Shown piece by piece: positions 1 to 8,111 of a DNA stretch of 21,587 bases (position 1 is the first letter of the stretch; each line of letters begins with the position of its first letter). A program made the translations under genes and the position numbers. The stretch comes from JAAGZL01 sp050297535. Lineage in GTDB: Bacteria > Pseudomonadota > Gammaproteobacteria > Chromatiales > Chromatiaceae. The stretch spans positions 1 to 21,587 of the forward strand of contig JBNKSV010000039.1 of NCBI GenBank assembly GCA_050297535.1, written 5' to 3'. The notes beneath the pieces were generated by a model, which did not search any database, was not told where the DNA came from, and was given only the letters and a program-made list of their open reading frames with translations.

Positions 1-270
1 AGCCCGACATATCTCCACGTGCCGCATGGTGGCGGCGGGCGCGGTAAAATCTATTAGCACATCGAAATCACCGAGTACCTGCTCCAGGTTATCAACCAAG
101 GTAACTCCTAGCTTGCCTACTGCCGCCAGTTCACCAGCGTCTGCACCCAGCAGACTGGAGCCAGGACGTTCTATCGCCGCACCCAGCTCTTTGTCGTCCG
201 CATCATACACCGCCTGGATCAGATTACGCCCCATGCGGCCAGCCGCGCCAACGATCGCTATTCTTGTCAT
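1..270 (-). CDS. dapB: 4-hydroxy-tetrahydrodipicolinate reductase, N-terminal part
   Basis: This cytoplasmic enzyme reduces the dipicolinate precursor with NAD(P)H in the lysine and meso-diaminopimelate pathway. The visible 90 residues start MTRIAIVGAAGRMG, a Rossmann nucleotide-binding loop of the DapB type (GAAGRMG at residues 8-14). Later the segment DVLIDFTAPAAT matches the DapB region lining the cofactor pocket. The gene runs off the left edge, so the catalytic His/Lys region and C-terminal tetramerisation domain are not visible. It lies 62 bases downstream of dnaJ on the same strand, with a REP-like hairpin in the gap. The order dnaJ-dapB is common in gammaproteobacteria, where carA often follows. 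The ATG at 268-270 is the natural start because the Rossmann strand begins at residue 3. The family call is firm; only completeness is unknown. Confidence 0.93.
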   Translation of the reverse strand, partial: MTRIAIVGAAGRMGRNLIQAVYDADDKELGAAIERPGSSLLGADAGELAAVGKLGVTLVDNLEQVLGDFDVLIDFTAPAATMRHVEICRA

Positions 271-299
271 CTCTAGCACCCAATTATGTCTTGATATAT

Positions 300-325
300 A
301 TCGCCCGCGGGAGCAGGCTCCTACA
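300..325 (-). repeat. REP-like palindromic element with TGTAG head
   Basis: On the minus strand this reads TGTAGGAGC, then 12 variable bases, then GCGAT. Within it GCCTGC and GCGGGC pair (one G.U) around a TCCC loop. The element at 9400-9425 has the same head, tail and TCCY loop, and its different stem bases are paired too. A GTAG head beside a short imperfect hairpin is the architecture of REP sequences mobilised by RAYT transposases. That assignment is inference, since no RAYT gene is in the window. It sits between dnaJ and dapB and might also act as a transcript-stabilising hairpin. Confidence 0.6.
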
Positions 326-332
326 AATCTAA

Positions 333-1478
333 CTAGAAACCCATACCCTCAAAGAAGCTCTTTACCCCATCCATCCATCCGGATGATTGTGGGCTGTGCT
401 TCTTGCCTCCGGCCTGCATGGTATCATCTAGTTCTTTGATCAATTCTTTCTGCTTATCTGTGAGATTCACTGGTGTCTCCACCAGTACACGACACAGCAG
501 ATCGCCCTCCGGACCACCCCGCACCGGCTTGACCCCCTTGCCACGCATGCGGAACATCTTTCCAGTCTGGGTACCGGCCGGGATCTTCAGCTTGACCTTA
601 CCGGTCAGGGTCGGCACCTCAAGCTCACCACCGAGTGCAGCGGTACCGAAACTTATCGGCACCTCACAAAACAGGTTACTATCCTCGCGGGTAAATATCT
701 TGTGTTCCTTGACCATGACCTGCACATACAGATCACCGGCCGGTCCCCCCATGTCGCCTGCCTCGCCCTCCCCAGCCAAACGGATGCGATCACCATTGTC
801 CACACCGGCCGGAACCTTCACCGACAGAGTCTTGTGCTCTTGCACCTTGCCATGGCCATGACAGACATCGCATGGATCATCAATGATCGTACCCTTACCG
901 CGACAGCTGGGACAGGTCTGTTGCACCGAGAAGAAACCCTGCTGCATCCTAACCTGGCCATGTCCCCCACAGGTGCTACAGGTCTTGGGACTGCTTCCCT
1001 TCTTAGCGCCGGAGCCGTTACAGGCCTTGCACTTTACCATGGTGGGAACGCGTATCTTTACCGTAGTGCCGGCCACAGCATCTTCCAGGGAGATCTGCAG
1101 ATTATAACGCAGGTCAGCACCGCGATTGGCCCTGGCTCCGCCACCGGCCCGTCCGCCGCTGAAGATATCACCAAACACATCACCAAAGATGTCGCTGAAA
1201 CTGCCGCCACCGAAACCGGCCCCACCTGGACCTGCACCCATGGATGGATCTACCCCGGCATGTCCGAACTGGTCATAGGCCGCCCGCTTCTGGGCATCGG
1301 AGAGAATCTCGTAGGCCTCCTTGGCCTCCTTGAACTTCTTTTCCGCCTCCTCGGCCTGATCCCCGGTATTTCTGTCCGGGTGGTATTTCATCGCCAAGCG
1401 GCGATACGCCTTCTTCAGCTCATCTTCGCTGGCATTTTTATTTACACCCAGTACTTCGTAATAGTCGCGTTTAGACAT
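333..1478 (-). CDS. dnaJ: Chaperone protein DnaJ (Hsp40)
   Basis: DnaJ is the cytoplasmic co-chaperone that delivers unfolded clients to DnaK and stimulates its ATPase. At 381 residues it has the usual full length. The J domain covers residues 1-70 with HPD at 33-35. A Gly/Phe-rich linker runs from about 75 to 120. The zinc-binding region has four CxxCxGxG repeats (Cys150/153, 167/170, 189/192, 203/206), followed by the two substrate-binding beta domains and a C-terminal dimerisation segment. The gene is 104 bases downstream of dnaK on the same strand. The gap contains a 12-bp stem hairpin and no obvious promoter, so dnaJ is probably read from the dnaK promoters. The ATG at 1476-1478 has only a modest upstream GGAA. 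All hallmark residues are present, so this is a standard type I DnaJ. Confidence 0.98.
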   Translation of the reverse strand: MSKRDYYEVLGVNKNASEDELKKAYRRLAMKYHPDRNTGDQAEEAEKKFKEAKEAYEILSDAQKRAAYDQFGHAGVDPSMGAGPGGAGFGGGSFSDIFGDVFGDIFSGGRAGGGARANRGADLRYNLQISLEDAVAGTTVKIRVPTMVKCKACNGSGAKKGSSPKTCSTCGGHGQVRMQQGFFSVQQTCPSCRGKGTIIDDPCDVCHGHGKVQEHKTLSVKVPAGVDNGDRIRLAGEGEAGDMGGPAGDLYVQVMVKEHKIFTREDSNLFCEVPISFGTAALGGELEVPTLTGKVKLKIPAGTQTGKMFRMRGKGVKPVRGGPEGDLLCRVLVETPVNLTDKQKELIKELDDTMQAGGKKHSPQSSGWMDGVKSFFEGMGF

Positions 1479-1527
1479 GTTTATTGTTCCAACACTTCAA
1501 CTCACTGTGTCCATCCGTAGAAAAGGC

Positions 1528-1560
1528 GAAACGTGCGGACGCATTGCATCCGCACGTTTC
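1528..1560 (-). terminator. dnaK-dnaJ intergenic hairpin, attenuator or processing site
   Basis: A perfect 12-bp inverted repeat, GAAACGTGCGGA pairing with TCCGCACGTTTC, surrounds a 9-base loop between dnaK and dnaJ. On the transcribed strand it is followed within a few bases by only a short T4 run, so it is a weak intrinsic terminator at best. Likely roles are partial termination or mRNA protection, which would give less DnaJ than DnaK. The stem is directly seen; the role is inferred. Confidence 0.45.
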
Positions 1561-1582
1561 CGAATAATCCATTGTCGGTCGC

Positions 1583-3517
1583 TTATTTGTTATCGTCCTT
1601 AACCTCTTCAAATTCGGCATCGACAACATCGTCATCCGCAGCGGATGTCCCTGCATCGGCGCTACCAGAAGCGGCCTCCGCAGCACCATCGGCACCTTGC
1701 TGGGCGTAAAGGCGTTCCGCCATCTTGGCCGAGACCTCGGTAAGCTCCTTGGTCTTAGTCTCAATAGCCTCCTTGTCATCGCCCTTCATCGCCTCTTCCA
1801 ACTCTTTGATCTTGGACTCTATGCTCTCTTTTTCTCCAGCCTCCAGCTTGTCGTCGCCCAACTCCTGCATGGACTTCTTGATCGCATGAATCATGCTGTC
1901 GGCCTGGTTGCGCGCCTGGATCAGTTCGTTGAACTTGCGGTCCTCATCGGCATGGGCCTCTGCATCCTTAACCATACGCTCGATCTCTTCGTCGCTCAGG
2001 CCGGAAGATGCCTTAATCACGATAGACTGCTGCTTACCTGTGGCCTTGTCTTTGGCGGACACATTCAGGATACCGTTGGCGTCGATATCGAAACTCACCT
2101 CGATCTGTGGAATTCCGCGTGGCGCAGGCGGTATATCGGTCAGGTCAAAACGTCCCAGGGATTTATTGGCGTTAGCCCTCTCACGTTCACCCTGCAGCAC
2201 ATGCACGGTCACCGCGGTCTGGCTGTCGTCAGCCGTAGAGAAGGTCTGACTGGCGTTGGTCGGGATAGTGGTATTCTTCTCGATCAACTTGGTCATGACA
2301 CCGCCAAGGGTCTCGATACCCAGTGACAGCGGGGTAACATCCAGCAACAGTACATCTTTAACCTCACCACCCAGAACGCCACCCTGGATGGCCGCGCCAA
2401 TGGCGACCGCCTCATCCGGGTTTACGTCCCTACGTGGCGCTTTACCGAAGAACTTCTCCACCACCTCTTGCACCTTGGGCATGCGGGTCTGTCCACCCAC
2501 CAGGATCACCTCGTCGATGTCCGAAGCCTTAAGACCAGCATCGTTCAACGCGGTACGGCATGGGTCAATAGTACGCTGCACCAGATCATCCACCAACGAC
2601 TCCAGCTTTGACCTGCTTAGCTTGATGTTGAGATGCTTGGGACCGGAGGCATCCGCCGTGATGTACGGCAGATTGATATCGGTCTGCTGGCCGTTGGATA
2701 GCTCGATCTTGGCCTTCTCGGCGCCCTCTTTCAGGCGTTGCAGGGCCAGCGGGTCGTTGCGCAGGTCAAAGCCCTGATCCTTCTTAAACTCTTCCACCAG
2801 AAAGTCGATGATACGCATATCAAAGTCTTCGCCACCCAGGAAGGTGTCGCCATTGGTGGAGAGCACCTCAAACTGGTGTTCACCGTCGATCTCGGCGATC
2901 TCTATGATAGAGATATCAAAGGTACCGCCACCCAGATCGAACACGGCCAGCTTCTGGTCGCCGCGCTTCTTGTCCATGCCGTAGGCCAGGGCCGCAGCTG
3001 TAGGCTCGTTGATGATGCGCTTTACATCCAGACCGGCGATACGACCGGCATCCTTGGTGGCCTGACGCTGGGAGTCATTGAAGTAGGCCGGAACCGTGAT
3101 AACGGCCTCGGTCACCTCGGTGCCAAGATAGTCTTCCGCAGTCTTCTTCATCTTCTGCAGCACCTTGGCGGAGATCTCGGGTGCGGCCATCTTCTTGCCG
3201 TTCACCTCTACCCAGGCATCACCGTTGTCCGCCTTGGCGATCTTGTAAGGGACCATCTTGATATCGCGCTGTACCACATCGTCTTCGAAACGACGTCCGA
3301 TCAGACGCTTAATGGCAAACAGGGTGTTCTGCGGATTGGTCACCGCCTGGCGTTTGGCCGCCTGACCAACCAGCACCTCACCGTCTGCGGTATAGGCAAT
3401 GATCGAAGGCGTAGTACGATCACCCTCTGAATTTTCGATCACTCTGGTCTTATCACCTTCCATCACTGCTACGCAGGAGTTGGTGGTACCCAGGTCGATT
3501 CCAATAATTTTACCCAT
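1583..3517 (-). CDS. dnaK: Chaperone protein DnaK (Hsp70)
   Basis: DnaK is the cytoplasmic ATP-dependent chaperone that binds exposed hydrophobic segments and works with DnaJ and GrpE. The 644-residue protein begins GKIIGIDLGTTNSCVAVMEG, the first phosphate loop of Hsp70. It contains NEPTAAALAYG and DLGGGTFDISI in the nucleotide-binding domain, then the linker DVLLLDVTPLSLGIETLGG around residues 390-410. The beta substrate-binding domain and helical lid follow, ending in an acidic tail with AEFEEVKDD. Length and motifs are standard. The ATG at 3515-3517 has GGAG ten bases upstream. A sigma-32-type promoter overlaps the end of grpE, so dnaK can be transcribed both from its own promoter and by read-through from grpE. 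Confidence 0.99.
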   Translation of the reverse strand: MGKIIGIDLGTTNSCVAVMEGDKTRVIENSEGDRTTPSIIAYTADGEVLVGQAAKRQAVTNPQNTLFAIKRLIGRRFEDDVVQRDIKMVPYKIAKADNGDAWVEVNGKKMAAPEISAKVLQKMKKTAEDYLGTEVTEAVITVPAYFNDSQRQATKDAGRIAGLDVKRIINEPTAAALAYGMDKKRGDQKLAVFDLGGGTFDISIIEIAEIDGEHQFEVLSTNGDTFLGGEDFDMRIIDFLVEEFKKDQGFDLRNDPLALQRLKEGAEKAKIELSNGQQTDINLPYITADASGPKHLNIKLSRSKLESLVDDLVQRTIDPCRTALNDAGLKASDIDEVILVGGQTRMPKVQEVVEKFFGKAPRRDVNPDEAVAIGAAIQGGVLGGEVKDVLLLDVTPLSLGIETLGGVMTKLIEKNTTIPTNASQTFSTADDSQTAVTVHVLQGERERANANKSLGRFDLTDIPPAPRGIPQIEVSFDIDANGILNVSAKDKATGKQQSIVIKASSGLSDEEIERMVKDAEAHADEDRKFNELIQARNQADSMIHAIKKSMQELGDDKLEAGEKESIESKIKELEEAMKGDDKEAIETKTKELTEVSAKMAERLYAQQGADGAAEAASGSADAGTSAADDDVVDAEFEEVKDDNK

Positions 3518-3572
3518 GATTCGGTATCTCCAAAAAACTGTAGTTGTTCTCTAAAACTTTCCGCTACCCCTC

Positions 3573-3600
3573 AGATGGGGAAAAACCGGGATTTTTCAAG
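3573..3600 (-). promoter_or_regulatory. Sigma-32 (RpoH) type promoter for dnaK
   Basis: On the minus strand, CTTGAA (3595-3600) and CCCCATCT (3573-3580) are separated by 14 bases. This is a near-exact match to the enterobacterial RpoH consensus of CTTGAA, 13-15 bases, CCCCATnT. The -35 box overlaps the GCT TGA end of grpE. Transcription would start near 3565 and give a leader of roughly 50 bases before dnaK. The sequence match is direct; use by RpoH is inferred. Confidence 0.85.
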
Positions 3601-4198
3601 CCTGTTCGTCAATTTTTCCAGGCGCGCCACCCTGAGAAACCAGCACCATGGCCGGACGTATCAGGCGTCCGTTCAGGGTATAGCCCTTTTGCATGACCGC
3701 GATCACCGTATTTGGCGGCACATCATCGCGTGGTTGCATGCTCATGGCCTGATGAAATTCCGGATTGAACGCTTCGCCATTCGGGTCGATCTGGACGATC
3801 TTGAACTTCTCCATGACATCGGATAGCAGCTTCAGGGTCAGCTTGGAGCCCTCTCGCAAGCTCTCCACATCCGCCGATTCATTGTTGGTGGCCTCCAGGC
3901 CAAGCTCCATGCTGTCCCTCACTGCCAGGATATCCGCAGCGAAGCGCTCCAGGGCAAACTTGTGGGCATTTTCCAGCTCCCGCTCATGGCGGCGCTGCAT
4001 ATTCTCGATATCGGCCTTGGTGCGCAACAGCTGATTCCAATGTTCATCCGCCTTTGTACGTGCGTCTTCCAACATTAGCTGCAGTTGCTCCGCAGTGACT
4101 TCATCTCCTGCCGCTGCGTCCTGGCTTACTTCAGAGCCCTCTACGGCTACATCCTCAGTTGCGGCTGTCTGATCAGACGTTTCCTGCTTTTTACCCAT
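3596..4198 (-). CDS. grpE: Nucleotide exchange factor GrpE
   Basis: GrpE releases ADP from DnaK and acts as a thermosensor of the chaperone cycle in the cytoplasm. The protein has 200 residues, typical of the family. A poorly conserved acidic N-terminus (about 1-35) leads into a long charged helix (about 37-95) for dimerisation. The C-terminal beta domain contains the family signature, visible as FNPEFHQAMSMQP followed by PPNTVIAVMQKGYTLNGRLI and RPAMVLVS. The ATG at 4196-4198 has GGAG ten bases upstream (complement at 4209-4212). The gene lies between hrcA and dnaK on the same strand and has its own sigma-32-type promoter. Its last codons and stop form the -35 box of the dnaK promoter. Identity is secure. 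Confidence 0.97.
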   Translation of the reverse strand: MGKKQETSDQTAATEDVAVEGSEVSQDAAAGDEVTAEQLQLMLEDARTKADEHWNQLLRTKADIENMQRRHERELENAHKFALERFAADILAVRDSMELGLEATNNESADVESLREGSKLTLKLLSDVMEKFKIVQIDPNGEAFNPEFHQAMSMQPRDDVPPNTVIAVMQKGYTLNGRLIRPAMVLVSQGGAPGKIDEQA

Positions 4199-4276
4199 CT
4201 AGTTCAATCTCCGAATGCTGCATAAAATAGACCCACACCACTTAGAACCGACAAGGTGGCGTAATTTAATCTCCTA

Positions 4277-4304
4277 ATCTGGGGGTGGTTATAGTTGTTT
4301 CAAG
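4277..4304 (-). promoter_or_regulatory. Sigma-32 (RpoH) type promoter for grpE
   Basis: On the minus strand, CTTGAA (4299-4304) and CCCCAGAT (4277-4284) are 14 bases apart, with one mismatch in the -10 element to the RpoH consensus. The -35 box lies in the last codons of hrcA and the -10 just after its stop. The spacing is identical to the promoter before dnaK, which supports both calls. No CIRCE inverted repeat is seen around it. Confidence 0.82.
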
Positions 4305-5344
4305 GTCGAACTTAATAATTTTGCCGTCACATCCACGACCGGTATCACCCGGTCATACTCCATGCGTTTCGGACCTATCACCCCAAGCACACCAACTACC
4401 TTATTATTCACCTCGTACGGGGCGGTTACGATACTGCACTTATTAAGATGTTTGTAGCCGGACTCCTCCCCGATAAATATCTGCACCCCTTCTGCATGCA
4501 GACAACCATCCAGGAGCTGAATTATTTCACGTTTCTCATTAAAGGCATCAAACAACTGACGCAACTTTTTCATATTGGCCAGTTCGTTAAAGTCCATCAG
4601 ATTGGTCTGTCCGGCAATCAGACAGGAGCCCTCCGTCTTCACCGGCTCCAGAACCTGCTCCGTCATCTCGATAGCCCTGGCCATGAGTCGATTCATATCC
4701 GCACGGGCCTGACGCATCTCTTTGATCATGGACTCTCTGACTTTTGTCAAAGTTTGCCCGGAATAGGTCTGGTTTATGTAGTTTGCCACCTGCTCCAGTT
4801 CCGAGGCCGAATAGGCGCGCTTGCTGGTGATAACCTGATTAATAACCTCACCGGATCTAGTCACCAGGATTACCATGACACTATCGCCTGACAGCGGCAG
4901 GAACTCTATGTGCAGGAACGAGACATGCTCACTACGCGGCATCATCACCACGCCCGCCATATGGGTTACATCGGACAGCATCCTGGATGCTGACTCCAGC
5001 ACCGAGGTGGAAGTATGGTCCCGAATCAGCTGCGATTTGAGGCTATCTATCTCTGACTTATTCAGGTGCTTGAGGGTGAGTAGCGAGTCGATAAACATGC
5101 GATAGCCGTTGACCGTTGGCACCCTGCCAGCCGAAGTGTGGGGTGAGGCAATCAGACCGATATCCTCCAACTGGGCCATGATGTTCCGCACGGTAGCCGG
5201 GCTGACGTCTATGCCAGCATCCTGCGCCAGGGTGCGCGAACCGACCGGCTCGCCGTCTTTTATATAGCGCTCGATAAGGACCTTCAGAAAGTGCTGGGCA
5301 CGCTCGCTGACACCACTTCTACTAATAGCTTTCTTGGTTGACAC
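4289..5344 (-). CDS. hrcA: Heat-inducible transcription repressor HrcA
   Basis: HrcA is a dimeric DNA-binding repressor that normally binds the CIRCE operator and is kept active by GroEL. The protein has 351 residues. Residues about 8-80 form the winged helix, with RYIKDGEPVGSRTLAQ and the recognition segment SPATVRNIMAQLEDIGLI, followed by SPHTSAGRVPT, a hallmark of the family. The rest is the GAF-like effector and dimerisation region, including IGPKRMEYDRVIPVV near the C-terminus. Translation most likely starts at GTG 5342-5344, with GAGGTGG a few bases upstream on the minus strand. It heads the operon hrcA-grpE-dnaK-dnaJ. CIRCE is absent upstream of hrcA, grpE and dnaK, so its target may be elsewhere, for example groESL. 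Confidence 0.96.
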   Translation of the reverse strand: MSTKKAISRSGVSERAQHFLKVLIERYIKDGEPVGSRTLAQDAGIDVSPATVRNIMAQLEDIGLIASPHTSAGRVPTVNGYRMFIDSLLTLKHLNKSEIDSLKSQLIRDHTSTSVLESASRMLSDVTHMAGVVMMPRSEHVSFLHIEFLPLSGDSVMVILVTRSGEVINQVITSKRAYSASELEQVANYINQTYSGQTLTKVRESMIKEMRQARADMNRLMARAIEMTEQVLEPVKTEGSCLIAGQTNLMDFNELANMKKLRQLFDAFNEKREIIQLLDGCLHAEGVQIFIGEESGYKHLNKCSIVTAPYEVNNKVVGVLGVIGPKRMEYDRVIPVVDVTAKLLSSTLKQL

Positions 5345-5416
5345 GCTCCACCTCAGACAAAATATCTACATTTGATTTACCCAGACTCCATGTGGATAGG
5401 ATGCCGGACATGGATA

Positions 5417-5444
5417 ATTATCGGCCTCGGCAAACAAGAGTCAA
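5417..5444 (-). promoter_or_regulatory. Probable sigma-70 promoter for hrcA
   Basis: On the minus strand, TTGACT (5439-5444) and GATAAT (5417-5422) are separated by 16 bases, each one or two mismatches from consensus. Transcription would start about 65-70 bases before the hrcA GTG. The overlapping CTTGAC and CCGATAAT could also be read as a poor sigma-32 promoter, but the match is much weaker than the two promoters downstream. The divergent nadK promoter must lie in the same 204-base gap and I could not place it. Confidence 0.55.
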
Positions 5445-5548
5445 GAAACCAACAATACTTATAAGAATGTTGTTGGCTGCACAGATTAGGCGTGATAACT
5501 TCCCAGTTTTCAAACCCATGTCGCTGCATTCTGGTCTGGTATAGAGAT

Positions 5549-6418
5549 ATGACAAAAAAATTCCGTTCCGTCGGACTGATTGGCAAATATGGCGGCAGCG
5601 GCATCAGAGACACGATGCGCAGCCTGAACGAATTTTTGCTGGAGCGCGGACTTGAGGTGTTGCTGGAGGCCAGCAGCGCCAAATACCTGGACGGTCACGG
5701 TCTGCAAACAGCGGATATGGATGAGATCGGCCAGACTTGTGATCTCGCCATAGCCGTGGGCGGCGACGGCACCCTGCTCCACTCCGCCAGTAACCTGGCG
5801 GAATACCAAGTCGCCCTGCTGGGGGTGAACATGGGCCGACTGGGGTTCCTGACCGATATATCACCCTTCGTCATGATTGAGGCCATTGGCGATATCCTGG
5901 ACGGCCAATACATAGAAGAAAAACGCACCATGCTGGAGGTAGAGATCGCTGGCGAGGTCTTCCGGGCCTTCAACGACGTGGTCATCCACAAATGGAATAT
6001 CTCCCGTATGATCGAATATGAGACATACGTAGATGGCCAGTTCGTGAATATCCAACGTTCGGACGGCTTCATCGTATCCACCCCCACCGGCTCCACCGCA
6101 TACAATCTATCCTGCGGCGGCCCGCTGGTGCATCCCAACATGAATGCCAGTATCCTGGTGCCGATCTGTCCCCACAGCCTGAGCAACCGGCCTATCGTGG
6201 TGAATGGCGACTCTGAAATCAAGATCGTGGTATGTGGACACACCACGCACCGGGATATCCAGGTCAGCTGCGATGGACTAAAGACTGCGCAGCCGGAAGA
6301 TGGGACCGTTACCATCAACAAACATCGCAATCAGGTACGTCTACTGCACCCCAAGGATCACGACCATTTCAATACCCTCAGGGCTAAATTGGGCTGGAGC
6401 GAGAATCCGGTTAGATAG
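5549..6418 (+). CDS. nadK: NAD kinase (ATP-NAD kinase)
   Basis: This cytoplasmic kinase phosphorylates NAD to NADP and so sets the NADP(H) supply. The 289-residue protein has the GGDGT motif at residues 71-75, NMGRLGFLTD at about 94-103, NDVVIHK at 142-148, and STPTGSTAYNLSCGGP at 177-192. The last is the family nucleotide-binding loop, with Cys where Ala is more common. The frame remains open 57 bases upstream to 5492, but the added residues (MITSQFSNPCRC and on) do not resemble NadK. The ATG at 5549 gives the usual N-terminus MTKKFRSVGLIGK and has a weak AGAG before it. It is divergent from hrcA and 16 bases upstream of recN, so nadK-recN is a transcription unit, as in many proteobacteria. 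Confidence 0.97.
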   Translation: MTKKFRSVGLIGKYGGSGIRDTMRSLNEFLLERGLEVLLEASSAKYLDGHGLQTADMDEIGQTCDLAIAVGGDGTLLHSASNLAEYQVALLGVNMGRLGFLTDISPFVMIEAIGDILDGQYIEEKRTMLEVEIAGEVFRAFNDVVIHKWNISRMIEYETYVDGQFVNIQRSDGFIVSTPTGSTAYNLSCGGPLVHPNMNASILVPICPHSLSNRPIVVNGDSEIKIVVCGHTTHRDIQVSCDGLKTAQPEDGTVTINKHRNQVRLLHPKDHDHFNTLRAKLGWSENPVR

Positions 6419-6434
6419 CACTGCGAACCAATAG

Positions 6435-8105
6435 ATGCTGACCCATATCCATATCAAAGACCTGGCCATAGTCTCATCCCTGGAGCTCGATCTGCGCCCG
6501 GGCATGACCACCCTCACTGGCGAGACCGGTGCGGGCAAGTCCATCTTGATCGACGCCCTGGGTCTGGTCCTGGGAGAACGTGCGGATAACGACATGATCC
6601 GCGATGGCTGTGACCGGGCCGAGATCACCGCCGCCCTCGACATCGACAAGCTTCCAAACATCTTAGCCTGGCTGCAGGAAAACGCCCTGGACTCCGATGG
6701 CGAGTGCATCCTGCGCCGGGTGCTGTCCCTCTCCTCCGGCTCCAAGGCCTTCATCAACGGCAGCCCTACGCCAGTAAAACTGCTCCAAGAATTTGGAGAT
6801 CTGCTGGTGGATATCCACGGCCAGCACGCCCACCAGTCCCTACTCAAACGGGACCAACAGCGGGAGCTGCTGGATGAATACGCTGGCCATCAGGAACTGA
6901 AGCGACAAACCGCATCCACATTTTACCTCTGGCGCGAATCTCAGGATGAGCTGGACCGCCTACGGGCCGCCAGCAGTGAGCGCAGCGAACGATTGGAACT
7001 GCTGCGCTATCAGGTCGCCGAATTAGACGAATTAGGTCTTGGCGAGACCGAACTGGATGAACTGGATCTGGACCACGCCAGACTTAGCAACGCAGGTATG
7101 CTACAGAGTGGCTGCGACCGCATCCTCACCGGTCTGTATGATGATGAAAACGCCATCCAGGGCCAGCTATCCAGGATGCAGCAGGAACTGGAACAGATGA
7201 GCGACGCCGACCCCTCCCTCTCCGGCATACGCGAGATGCTAGAGGGCGCCACCATCCAGATTAGGGAAGCCACCCACTCCTTGCGCCAGTACGCAGATGG
7301 GATTGAGCTGGACCCAGCGCAACTGGAACAGGTGGAACAGCGTCTGGCCGACATCCACGACATCGCCCGCAAATATCGCTGCAATCCGGATGAGATCAAC
7401 CAGATCAAGCAGGACCTAGAACAGGAACTGGAACAACTGGAACATGCGGATATCCACCTGGCAACACTGGAACAGCAGGTTGAGGGCAACTGGAACAAGT
7501 ACCTGCAACTGGCGCAACAACTGGATACATCCAGACGCAAGGCCGCGCAAAACCTCAGCACTGAAGTCAGCAACAGCATGCACACCCTAGGGATGCCGGA
7601 CGGCCGTATGGAGATCGAGGTAGAGACTCTGCCCAACGACAAGGCCAGCGCCAACGGCCTCAACCGCATCGAGTTCCTGGTAACCGCCAACCCTGGACAG
7701 GCAGCGAAACCGCTGGCCAAGGTAGCCTCCGGCGGCGAACTGTCGCGTATCAGCCTGGCAATCCAGGTCGCCACCACCCGCTGTTCCGGCACCCCGATCC
7801 TGATCTTCGACGAGGTGGACGTAGGCATCGGCGGTGGTACTGCGGAGATCGTGGGGACGTTGCTACGCGGTCTGGGAAACCACAGACAGGTCTTGTGCGT
7901 GACCCACCTACCCCAGGTCGCAGCCCAGGGTCACAATCATCTGCAGGTAACCAAGAGCGGTGCCAATGGGACCGTACAAACAGAGGTGATTGCGCTGGAT
8001 GGGGATCAGCGGGTACAGGAGATTGCACGCATGCTGGGCGGGGTAAAGATCACCGAACAGACCCTAGCCCACGCCCAGGAGATGATAGCCCACTCCCAGA
8101 TGTAG
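6435..8105 (+). CDS. recN: DNA repair protein RecN (SMC-like ATPase)
   Basis: RecN is a cytoplasmic SMC-family ATPase that acts in recombinational repair of double-strand breaks. The 556-residue length is normal. Walker A is GETGAGKS at residues 29-36. The ABC signature is KVASGGELSR at 429-438, and Walker B is ILIFDEVD with the Asp-Glu pair near 459-460. Between them lie two long charged coiled-coil arms (about 155-365) rich in ELEQ and LEQL repeats, with a short tip, as expected for RecN rather than a full SMC. The ATG at 6435 gives the standard start MLTHIHIKDLAIV. It lies 16 bases after nadK and has no strong ribosome binding site, suggesting translational coupling. I found no LexA box in front, unlike E. 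coli recN. It converges on fur with a 6-base gap. Confidence 0.97.
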   Translation: MLTHIHIKDLAIVSSLELDLRPGMTTLTGETGAGKSILIDALGLVLGERADNDMIRDGCDRAEITAALDIDKLPNILAWLQENALDSDGECILRRVLSLSSGSKAFINGSPTPVKLLQEFGDLLVDIHGQHAHQSLLKRDQQRELLDEYAGHQELKRQTASTFYLWRESQDELDRLRAASSERSERLELLRYQVAELDELGLGETELDELDLDHARLSNAGMLQSGCDRILTGLYDDENAIQGQLSRMQQELEQMSDADPSLSGIREMLEGATIQIREATHSLRQYADGIELDPAQLEQVEQRLADIHDIARKYRCNPDEINQIKQDLEQELEQLEHADIHLATLEQQVEGNWNKYLQLAQQLDTSRRKAAQNLSTEVSNSMHTLGMPDGRMEIEVETLPNDKASANGLNRIEFLVTANPGQAAKPLAKVASGGELSRISLAIQVATTRCSGTPILIFDEVDVGIGGGTAEIVGTLLRGLGNHRQVLCVTHLPQVAAQGHNHLQVTKSGANGTVQTEVIALDGDQRVQEIARMLGGVKITEQTLAHAQEMIAHSQM

Positions 8106-8111
8106 AACTGG

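Noticed and set aside
702..1520. Long plus-strand open frame of 272 codons across dnaJ
   Set aside because: It is fully antisense to a dnaJ with every hallmark residue, and its translation shows no domain, only reverse-complement composition.
1471..1779. Minus-strand frame between dnaJ and dnaK
   Set aside because: It is out of frame with the dnaK C-terminus, Arg/Pro-rich, and has no ribosome binding site.
5492..5548. Upstream extension of nadK by 19 codons
   Set aside because: The extra residues do not resemble NadK, and the internal ATG gives the normal family start.
7010..7828. Long minus-strand open frame of 272 codons inside recN
   Set aside because: Ser/Cys/Arg-rich translation is the expected shadow of recN codon usage; recN motifs span the same bases.
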